Of a DNA stretch of 64,000 bases, positions 27,685-34,660 are shown in pieces. The DNA is from Oscillospiraceae bacterium (GTDB lineage Bacteria; Bacillota; Clostridia; Oscillospirales; Ruminococcaceae): contig JAAVIC010000027.1 of NCBI GenBank assembly GCA_014799385.1, positions 176,733 through 240,732 of the forward strand, given 5' to 3'. The position numbers were made by a program, and so were the translations under genes. How positions within the stretch are numbered: position 1 is the stretch's first letter; every line of letters starts with the position of its first letter. The notes under the pieces are model-generated. The model saw only the letters and a list, made by a program, of their open reading frames with translations. It made no database searches and had not been told where the DNA came from.

Positions 27685-29941
27685 CACGGTACGAGCCGTT
27701 TTCGCAGACCACCTCGGCGCAAGCATTATCGGGAAGCTCTCCCGTGACGATTTGCAGCGACAGCATATCCTCTATTTCGGTGGTGATTTTGCGGCGGAGC
27801 GGGCGCGCGCCCGCGTCCTCGCCGCGAACGCTTTCACACAACGCTTTTGCGGTGCTTTCGCCGAATCGGAGCATTATCCCGCGCGAGAGAGCGCGTTTTG
27901 CCACATCGTCAAGCATTTTGGAGCATATTCGCTCCATATCCGTTGCTTTAAGTCTTTCAAACACGATTATATTGTCTATTCTGCCCAAAAGCTCCGGGCG
28001 GAATTGTTTTTTCAGCTCCGTCATAACACGAGATTTTTCGTCATTATGCACAAATTCCCCAAAGCCTATGGAATTTTTCTGCAATTCCTCCGCGCCGATG
28101 TTACCCGTCATTATCACGATAGCATTCTTGAAATCCGCCAAACGTCCGTCCGATGATGTCAAACGTCCATCTTCCAGAATCTGTAAAAGTATCGTAAGCA
28201 CTTCGGGGTGCGCCTTTTCCACCTCATCAAAAAGCACCACGGAATACGGATTTGAGCGAACCTCGCGAATCAGTCTGCCCTGCTCCTCGTAGCCTACATA
28301 TCCGGGAGGAGAACCGATCAGCTTGGAAATGGAGTGCCGCTCGGCATATTCAGACATATCAAATCGAATCAGTCTGTTTTCGTCCCCAAAAACACCCTCC
28401 GCCAACGCTCGGGACAGTTCGGTTTTTCCTACTCCCGTTTGACCAAGGAACAAAAACGACCCAATCGGGCGTTTGGGGTCGCGCAGTCCCGCACGTCCGC
28501 GCCGAACCGCGTTGGAAACGGATTTGACGGCATTTTCCTGCCCTATCACACGCACCCTCAGAACATTTTCGAGATTTGCAAGACGCGTTCCCTCATCCAA
28601 GGACATTCGCGTTATCGGAATCCCCGTAATCGCCGACACGGCGCGGGCTACCTCGTCTTCGTTTACGACTATGCGTTCCTTGCGAAACAATGCCTTGCGC
28701 TCGGTGGATTCGATTCGCGCGAGAGCCGCTGCCTCGTCAATCAAGTCGATTGCCTTGTCGGGTAATTTCCTGTCGTTCAGATACCTCTGAGACAAGTGAA
28801 TCGACGCTTTTATTGCGTCATCGGTGATAACCGCGTGGTGATGCTCCTCAAGCCGCGCGCGCAAGCCCGTGAGAATCCGTAGCGTCTGGTTCTCATCGGG
28901 TTCGATAACGTTTATCGGCTGAAACCGCCGCTCCAACGCGCTGTCTTTCTCGATAAATTTGCGGTACTCATCGGTAGTTGTCGCACCAATAAGGCATATC
29001 TTACCCCGCGCCAACAAAGGCTTCAGGATACTTGCCGCGTCAATCGCACCCTCTGCCGCGCCCGTTCCGACAATCATATGGATCTCGTCAATAAATAAAA
29101 TCACGTTTGGGTTCTCGGAAGCCTCGTCAAGCACGGATTTGAGCCGTTCCTCGAAGTCGCCGCGGTATTTCGCCCCCGCCAACATCGCGGACAAATCCAA
29201 CGCGAAAACGTGCTTTTCGGCAAGCTCGGGCGGAACTGTCCCGGCGGCCAAACGCTGCGCGAAACCCTCTGCCACAGCGGTTTTGCCGACTCCCGCATCG
29301 CCAATCAAACACGGATTGTTCTTACTCCGCCGCAGCAAAATCTGCACAACGCGCTCAATCTCGGTGTCGCGCCCGATAACCGGGTCGAGCTTACCGTCAC
29401 GCGCCTCGGCGGTCAATTCTCTGGAATATTTTGACAGCGACTGAAAATCATTCCGCGTAGTTTTCTTGGGATTGTCAAACTGCGGGGGTGTGTATTTCTG
29501 CGCGTTTACACTTCCGTAAAGGCGCGGTATCACGTTGTTTGAGTCGAACTCGCACAGTATAGCGTAAGCGGTGCATTCGCGGTCGGTCAGCAGCGCAAGC
29601 AGCATATGCTCCGTGCCGACATAGCCCTCGCCGCGCGTTGCGGATATGTTCCGCGCGTTTCCGAGGAGCTTTGTGAGCCGCGGTGAGAAATCACGTTCCG
29701 AAAGCCGCGTTGCGCTGCCAACACCAACGCGCTCCTTAAGCCGCAGCACCAGTTCGCGGAACGTTACCTGCTGACGCGCCAGCAGCACTCCCGCCGCGCT
29801 TTCGGAATTTTTCGCGAGCGCGCACATCAGATGTTCGCTGCCGACATACGTATGCCCCATCTGCGCCGCAATAGCGATCGCATTGCCCAATGCCTCGGCT
29901 GCTTCGGTCGAAAATCCCGGGGCGTTCTTTTGACTTGCCAT
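27659..29941 (-). CDS. Clp/Hsp100 unfoldase, ClpC/ClpA-like
   Basis: The 760-residue product is a two-ring AAA+ unfoldase that should feed substrates to ClpP. It has the double Clp_N repeat (1-140), NBD1 with GDAGVGKT (214-221), VILFIDEIHMIVG, and NBD2 with GQTGVGKTELSRALAE, RFDMSEY and GSPPGYVGYEEQG. IGFGEF is the ClpP-docking loop. The ~50-residue M domain of ClpC is missing: the linker after RIEST is short, making it ClpA-like in plan. No ctsR, mcsA or mcsB is nearby, so heat-shock control by CtsR is not implied. The 3' end overlaps spoIVB. Confidence 0.9.
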   Translation of the reverse strand: MASQKNAPGFSTEAAEALGNAIAIAAQMGHTYVGSEHLMCALAKNSESAAGVLLARQQVTFRELVLRLKERVGVGSATRLSERDFSPRLTKLLGNARNISATRGEGYVGTEHMLLALLTDRECTAYAILCEFDSNNVIPRLYGSVNAQKYTPPQFDNPKKTTRNDFQSLSKYSRELTAEARDGKLDPVIGRDTEIERVVQILLRRSKNNPCLIGDAGVGKTAVAEGFAQRLAAGTVPPELAEKHVFALDLSAMLAGAKYRGDFEERLKSVLDEASENPNVILFIDEIHMIVGTGAAEGAIDAASILKPLLARGKICLIGATTTDEYRKFIEKDSALERRFQPINVIEPDENQTLRILTGLRARLEEHHHAVITDDAIKASIHLSQRYLNDRKLPDKAIDLIDEAAALARIESTERKALFRKERIVVNEDEVARAVSAITGIPITRMSLDEGTRLANLENVLRVRVIGQENAVKSVSNAVRRGRAGLRDPKRPIGSFLFLGQTGVGKTELSRALAEGVFGDENRLIRFDMSEYAERHSISKLIGSPPGYVGYEEQGRLIREVRSNPYSVVLFDEVEKAHPEVLTILLQILEDGRLTSSDGRLADFKNAIVIMTGNIGAEELQKNSIGFGEFVHNDEKSRVMTELKKQFRPELLGRIDNIIVFERLKATDMERICSKMLDDVAKRALSRGIMLRFGESTAKALCESVRGEDAGARPLRRKITTEIEDMLSLQIVTGELPDNACAEVVCENGSYRVKLLKHAG

Positions 29942-30008
29942 AAATTTCCACTCTCCTTTGCGGTTAGTATTGGAAATTTATGGGGTTTTATTCGTTCACA
30001 ATTACATA

Positions 30009-30602
30009 TTATTCGGAAATATCCGTGTCGTTTTTCGGCTTCTTTTTGCGGAATACAAATACCCTGCTGAGGATATAATTGATAATAAGTACGATAACAT
30101 TGGAAAAAATCTTAGCTGCAAACTCGTACAACGCGTTTTGAATCCCCGGCAGATCAACAAGCAAAAACATTATCAGCAGATCCACAAACAGCGTGGCAAT
30201 GCGTGACGCGTACAGCCTCAATGCTTCGAGGATAAACCCTCCGACCGATTTCACCCGGCTGTGAAAGACATACACGCGGTTGGTCAGGAACGCGAACGTT
30301 ACCGACAAGAACCACGATATAATCACGGGGAGCGCCGTGTTGCTCTCAATGCCGAATACCGAGGTGATGTTGAAGATCCACGCCAACCACACGGGAACAC
30401 TTTCCTCATCGGGGAAAATCACACGCACCAGATAGTAGCTCACCATCGAAATAATGGTTGTGCCTATACCAAATACAAAATACAATATGATTTCCTTGTG
30501 ATTTCGGTAGAACTCACGGCGTCCTTCCTTGGTTTTCAAGGATTCGGTCAACTCTTTGATATTTATCTTTTTTTTAATTTTAATCCCAACTTTCAATTTC
30601 AC
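30009..30602 (-). CDS. GtrA-family membrane protein
   Basis: The 197-residue product has a basic N terminus rich in Lys, then about four membrane segments typical of the GtrA family (IILYFVFGIGTTIISMVSYY, ISWFLSVTFAFLTNRVYVF, ATLFVDLLIMFLLVD, SNVIVLIINYILSRVFVF). The motif FLTNRxYVF is the family hallmark, and members are thought to move lipid-linked sugars across the membrane. The start is GTG 30600-30602 after AAGG. It has a consensus promoter and precedes the Clp gene by 67 bp. No glycosyltransferase is adjacent. Confidence 0.85.
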   Translation of the reverse strand: MKLKVGIKIKKKINIKELTESLKTKEGRREFYRNHKEIILYFVFGIGTTIISMVSYYLVRVIFPDEESVPVWLAWIFNITSVFGIESNTALPVIISWFLSVTFAFLTNRVYVFHSRVKSVGGFILEALRLYASRIATLFVDLLIMFLLVDLPGIQNALYEFAAKIFSNVIVLIINYILSRVFVFRKKKPKNDTDISE

Positions 30603-30624
30603 GCTTCAACCTTTTGATTTTATC

Positions 30625-30653
30625 ATTATACCATTTTTTTCCCGAATTGTCAA
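30625..30653 (-). promoter_or_regulatory. Promoter of the GtrA-like gene
   Basis: Minus strand TTGACA (30648-30653), 17-bp spacer, TATAAT (30625-30630). It is divergent from the Ter-cluster promoter 40 bp away. Confidence 0.75.
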
Positions 30654-30691
30654 CCCCGTACCCTTTTAATTGTAAATTTTGTCCAAAACTA

Positions 30692-30774
30692 TTGACAATA
30701 TCCAAAATTTGAGGTATAATGGATATTAGAGTATCCAAAGAAATTTATACAAGCTTGAAAACTATCCATATGGA
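30692..30774 (+). promoter_or_regulatory. Ter-cluster promoter and possible operators
   Basis: TTGACA (30692-30697), 17-bp spacer and TATAAT (30715-30720) are a perfect consensus promoter. The inverted repeat GGATA-n6-TATCC (30721-30736) covers the expected start site, ATATCC also occurs in the spacer, and the palindrome TCCATATGGA lies at 30765-30774 just before the ribosome binding site. These could be repressor sites that keep a strong promoter off until stress. Confidence 0.65.
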
Positions 30775-30784
30775 GGAAAATAAA

Positions 30785-31426
30785 ATGTCCGATTACATCA
30801 GAAGACTTCCCGTGTATCTGCTGCTGGACTGCAGCGGCTCTATGTCGGGCGAGCCGATAGAAGCCGTTAAACAGGGCATCAAGACGCTTCTTTCGGAGCT
30901 TCGCGGCGACCCGCAAGCGTTGGAAACCGCGTTTCTGTCCATTATAACGTTTGACAGCTCCGCGCGGCAGCTTATGCCGCTTACCGAGCTTATGCTGTTT
31001 AAGGAACCGCCGCTTCAGGCAGGCGGTGCAACCGCTCTCGGCGGGGCGCTTAAAATTCTCGCGGACTGCGTTCGCAACGAAGTACGCACCTCCACCGCTA
31101 CGCAAAAGGGCGACTGGAAACCGCTTGTCTTTCTCATGACGGACGGCGCGCCCACCGATAACATTGACGAGGGCGTTGACGCGATCAAAAATGTTTCTGT
31201 TGGAAATATTATTGCGTGCGCTGCGGGGGCAAACGCCAATGTCAACTGTCTTAAAAAAATTACAAACAATGTGCTTATGATGAACAACCTCACCGCGGGC
31301 GATATGGCGCAGTTTTTCGCGTGGGTATCCGGCTCCATCAAGGCGTCCTCCAGAAGCATCGATGCCTCTCCCGGCGCGCCCGTGCAGCTTCCGCCGCCTC
31401 CTCAGGGATTTGTGATTGTTCCGTAA
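30785..31426 (+). CDS. terY: TerY-like von Willebrand factor A protein
   Basis: The 213-residue product is a single vWA domain with the complete metal site: DCSGSMSG (DxSxS), a Thr in GGATALGGAL, and FLMTDGAPTD. The C-terminal tail is Pro-rich. TerY proteins are the regulatory arm of the TerY-phosphatase-kinase triad described for Ter stress systems. The ATG at 30785 follows GGAGG by 8 nt; an in-frame start at 30719 falls inside the promoter and is rejected. It is the first gene of the eight-gene cluster. A hairpin, ATGGGATT with AATCCCAT (31447-31463), separates it from the phosphatase gene. Confidence 0.9.
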   Translation: MSDYIRRLPVYLLLDCSGSMSGEPIEAVKQGIKTLLSELRGDPQALETAFLSIITFDSSARQLMPLTELMLFKEPPLQAGGATALGGALKILADCVRNEVRTSTATQKGDWKPLVFLMTDGAPTDNIDEGVDAIKNVSVGNIIACAAGANANVNCLKKITNNVLMMNNLTAGDMAQFFAWVSGSIKASSRSIDASPGAPVQLPPPPQGFVIVP

Positions 31427-31488
31427 GCGGGTCACAAAGGTTTTGGATGGGATTAAATCCCATTTACACTGATTAATAGGTATTTTTG

Positions 31489-32874
31489 ATGACTAATGAA
31501 TTTAACCTCTCCCCCGAGGAGATTCACGAGCAACAGCTCACCATGAAAATCGATGAGATACTACCACCGGCGAATAAGGTCGAGCTTGCCAAAGAACCTG
31601 TTCCAAGCGAACAGCCCAAAAATTCCGCAGAAACTCCGCTGCCCAAGCTGCCGCAGAATCCCGTAGTGCGGAAACCCGCTGCCCCGCTTTCCGATATGGA
31701 GGTTATGGAGCACACGGCGGGAATCTGGCATTATATGGATATTATCGACAACGGTACGGAATTGCACGCCGAAACTCACCAAAAGCGCACTGCCGCGCCG
31801 TTTGGAGAGATAATCGGAGCGCGGGTACGCGGCAAGAAACACAAACACGAGGGCACGAACTGCGACGACTACTTTGAAACCGCAGTCACCGAGGATTTCG
31901 CGGTGGCGGTGGTATGTGACGGAGCAGGCTCCAAGCCGCTTTCGAGAATCGGCTCGCGCGTGTCCTCCGAAACAGCCGCAGCGTTTCTGAAAAAATCGCT
32001 GAGCGAGTTGTTCGCGCAGATGCCCGAATTGAAAAGCGGACTTTCCGCGGATTTAAGCTCGGCGGAATTTATGGCGGCTTGCGGGAGGATCGCGCCTTTG
32101 ATTCGGCAGTCCGCGCAAGAGGCATTCAAGGCGCAGCGCGAGGAACTGACGCGGATTTCCGAGGACGAGAAGTATCAGACCGCACTGGGACGCGCTCCAA
32201 CGCTCTCGGACTTGTCCACAACGTTCTTGGCGGCAGTGGTGATCCCCGTGACGGTGAACGGAGTCCGTGAAACGTTTATGGCGTGTGTGCAGGTCGGTGA
32301 CGGCTGTATCTGTGCGCTTGACAGTTCCGCGGACAGCGCGAAATGCTTGCGGCTGATGGGCGAAGCGGACAGCGGCGCGTTCTCCGGTGAAACGGATTTT
32401 CTCTCGGAAAAGACCGTCAAGCCCGATGTTCTGGGCGCGAAAACGCGGATTTCCAGAGGAAGTTCGGATACGATTCTGCTGATGTCGGACGGCGTTGCGG
32501 ACGATTACTTCCCCGCCAATCCAATGATGGAGCGTCTTTACCTTGATTTGCAGATGAACGGGATAATCCCGATTGAGGGGAAGATCCCGCCGAGCGAAGA
32601 TCCCGCGCCGATTCGGTTCAAATGCGTGAGCCAATCTCAGCAAAGCGTGGCTCTGCAATATACAAAACAGCTATTGTCGGGCAAATCCGAGGACGAAATG
32701 AGGGCGCTGTGGGATAAGCGTGACGCGCTGAAATGCCATTCGTTGGACGCGTTCAGAATCAACATCGGAGATACTCCCGAAGAGCGTCTGTGTGTGTGGT
32801 TGGATAACTACAACGAGCGTGGGAGCTTTGATGATCGGACATTGGTATGCATAAGGATAATCGACAATCCTTGA
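31489..32874 (+). CDS. PP2C-type protein phosphatase of the Ter triad
   Basis: The 461-residue product has an acidic N-terminal stretch (about 1-95) and a PP2C-like domain with GTNCDDYFE and AVVCDGAGSKPLS (metal Asp residues), ILLMSDGVADDYFP and a final DDRTLVCI. It would remove phosphate from Ser/Thr of partner proteins, most likely targets of the next gene's kinase. The spacing and order vWA, PP2C, kinase match the published TerY-P triad (Anantharaman, Iyer and Aravind). The ATG at 31489 follows a weak AGG site; a TTG at 31486 is the only alternative. Confidence 0.87.
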   Translation: MTNEFNLSPEEIHEQQLTMKIDEILPPANKVELAKEPVPSEQPKNSAETPLPKLPQNPVVRKPAAPLSDMEVMEHTAGIWHYMDIIDNGTELHAETHQKRTAAPFGEIIGARVRGKKHKHEGTNCDDYFETAVTEDFAVAVVCDGAGSKPLSRIGSRVSSETAAAFLKKSLSELFAQMPELKSGLSADLSSAEFMAACGRIAPLIRQSAQEAFKAQREELTRISEDEKYQTALGRAPTLSDLSTTFLAAVVIPVTVNGVRETFMACVQVGDGCICALDSSADSAKCLRLMGEADSGAFSGETDFLSEKTVKPDVLGAKTRISRGSSDTILLMSDGVADDYFPANPMMERLYLDLQMNGIIPIEGKIPPSEDPAPIRFKCVSQSQQSVALQYTKQLLSGKSEDEMRALWDKRDALKCHSLDAFRINIGDTPEERLCVWLDNYNERGSFDDRTLVCIRIIDNP

Positions 32875-32949
32875 ACGTGTAAAAATTTGCAATAGCCTGC
32901 CGGAGTGAAATTCGGGAGCGTTATAACTATAATCACAAACCGGAGGGAA

Positions 32950-32993
32950 GTGCAAATCCAAAACGCACAGCGTTTGCGTGGTTTTGAATTTCC
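32950..32993 (+). repeat. Multi-hairpin element E3 (short), between PP2C and kinase genes
   Basis: GTGCAAATCCAAAAC and GTTTTGAATTTCC form an imperfect outer stem. The sequence follows E6 and E2 at its left end. A GGAGGG site sits right before GTG 32950, which opens a 20-codon reading frame ending TAA at 33010-33012, directly before the next GTG. The reading frame may be a leader peptide or chance. Confidence 0.65.
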
Positions 32994-33012
32994 CATCAGT
33001 AATTGGAGGTAA

Positions 33013-33129
33013 GTGCAAATTCCGCAAGCCGCCGCGAAAGCGCAGCGTAAGCGGAGCTTTCACGGCGAGGCTAGCACAAATATCGGGCAAAGCCCGATAT
33101 TTGTGCGGTGCGGAATTTGCCATCAAAAT
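33013..33129 (+). repeat. Multi-hairpin element E4, upstream of the Ter kinase
   Basis: The outer stem is GCAAATTCCGCA (33015-33026) with TGCGGAATTTGC (33109-33120), perfect over 12 bp. An inner 15-bp perfect hairpin with an AAA loop occupies 33074-33106, and a second, imperfect hairpin lies at about 33028-33072. It stays open in frame with the kinase gene (GTG 33013 after GGAGG), so it could be translated as 39 extra residues. Confidence 0.85.
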
Positions 33130-34599
33130 ATGAGCGAAATTCTTACCGCCGTGTTGGAAAGCGGCGACACGATTGAATATGTGTATGACTTGAACGCGCC
33201 GCGCGGCGGTATGAAGCACACGTTTTTCACACCCGATAAGCGGTTTGCGGTGCAGTTTTTCAACGATCCCAAGGACGCGCTTAATCCGCGTCTTCAGGAC
33301 AGAATCCGCACGATTACGACCATCTACAATCCAACGCTTTCGGAGGCGAACGGCGGTGCGCTCGGCAATACCGAAAAGACTGCCGAGTATTTCAGACAGC
33401 GGTTTTGCTGGCCTGTGGCAATCGTGCGAAGTCCCGAGTTTGGAATCGTTTGTCCGACTTATCCGCAGAACTTCTTCTTTGACGGAGAGGCATCATCGGT
33501 ACTGAACCTCAAGGGCAAGGACAAAAAATCCAACTGGTTCACGGGAAAAAACCGCAAGTACCTTAATCCCGCAGAGCGCGGTGATTTCCGCACGATGTTG
33601 GGCGTGGCGATCGGGCTTTCAAGAACAATTCGGCGAATGCACCAAGCGGGGCTTGCTCACTCGGATCTGTCCTGTAACAACGTGCTTATCGACCCGAAAT
33701 CGGGCAGCGCGGTGGTTATCGACATAGATTCACTGGTAGTTCCGAACAAGTACGCGCCCGAAGTCGTTGGAACGCGCGGCTATATCGCGCCGGAGGTTCT
33801 CGCAACACTGGATTTGAACATATCCGACCCGAATCGTGCGCTCCCTAATGTGCTTACCGACCTTCACGCGCTGCCCGTACTGATTTACGAGTATCTGTTC
33901 TGTCGGCACCCACTGCTCGGACCGAAGATTTACAGCGCGGACAGCGCCGAGGAGGATGACCATCTTGCGCTGGGGGCTAAGGCAACGTTCATCGAGAATC
34001 CGCACGATACCTCTAATCGTCCGCCTGATCTGGACGTAACAATAAGCGCGCTCTCCGAGGAACTGGAACGCTTGTTTTTGCGCGCGTTCGTGGACGGGCT
34101 GCACAACCCGTCTGAGCGTCCGACCGCAATGGAATGGGAGCGCGAACTGCTTGCCGCGTGGGATAAGCTAATTCCGTGCGCCAATCCGAGGTGCGAAAAG
34201 AAATGGTTCATTCTTCGCGATCCGAAAAGCCCCGTTTGCCCGTTCTGCGGCACTAAAATTACAAACAGCGTAATTCAACTGGTCTTTAAGAGCGAGCTTC
34301 GCGGAAAGAAAGGCATTTACCGCGACAAAAGCGAGCTTACGGTGTTTGATGGTCTGCCGCTGTATGACTGGCACGTGTTCTCAAATGTCTATAATGATGA
34401 AAAAGCAGACTCCGCTATGCGGGGGTATGTTTCCTTTTACAATGGCAGGTGGATTCTCGTGAACAGCGGCGTTGACGGAATGATCTCGCCATCGGGAATG
34501 CCCGTTCCAAAGGGCAGAGCCATCGAGCTTAAAGACGGCGCGGTCTTTCTTATGACAAACCGTGAAAACGGGATGCTGTGCGAGGTTATGATAAGTTAA
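33130..34599 (+). CDS. Ser/Thr protein kinase with zinc ribbon (Ter triad)
   Basis: The 489-residue product has a kinase fold with catalytic loop HSDLSCNNVLID and metal motif VVIDIDSL in place of DFG, activation segment GTRGYIAPEV, then a zinc ribbon (CANPRC and CPFC) and a C-terminal beta domain. The strand where VAIK is expected reads RFAVQFF, apparently with Gln for the conserved Lys, so activity may be atypical. Start choice is uncertain: ATG 33130 has no Shine-Dalgarno, while GTG 33013 has GGAGG but would translate repeat E4 (39 more residues). It is the third member of the signalling triad. Confidence 0.83.
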   Translation: MSEILTAVLESGDTIEYVYDLNAPRGGMKHTFFTPDKRFAVQFFNDPKDALNPRLQDRIRTITTIYNPTLSEANGGALGNTEKTAEYFRQRFCWPVAIVRSPEFGIVCPTYPQNFFFDGEASSVLNLKGKDKKSNWFTGKNRKYLNPAERGDFRTMLGVAIGLSRTIRRMHQAGLAHSDLSCNNVLIDPKSGSAVVIDIDSLVVPNKYAPEVVGTRGYIAPEVLATLDLNISDPNRALPNVLTDLHALPVLIYEYLFCRHPLLGPKIYSADSAEEDDHLALGAKATFIENPHDTSNRPPDLDVTISALSEELERLFLRAFVDGLHNPSERPTAMEWERELLAAWDKLIPCANPRCEKKWFILRDPKSPVCPFCGTKITNSVIQLVFKSELRGKKGIYRDKSELTVFDGLPLYDWHVFSNVYNDEKADSAMRGYVSFYNGRWILVNSGVDGMISPSGMPVPKGRAIELKDGAVFLMTNRENGMLCEVMIS

Positions 34600-34660
34600 T
34601 CCGCGTTTTCCGCATTGTGGGAAACGCAAGAAATAAACTCTCTTACGAAAGGAAAAATCA

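Noticed and set aside
32950..33129. CRISPR-like repeat array
   Set aside because: Only two palindromic units of different length, no regular spacers and no cas genes in the window.
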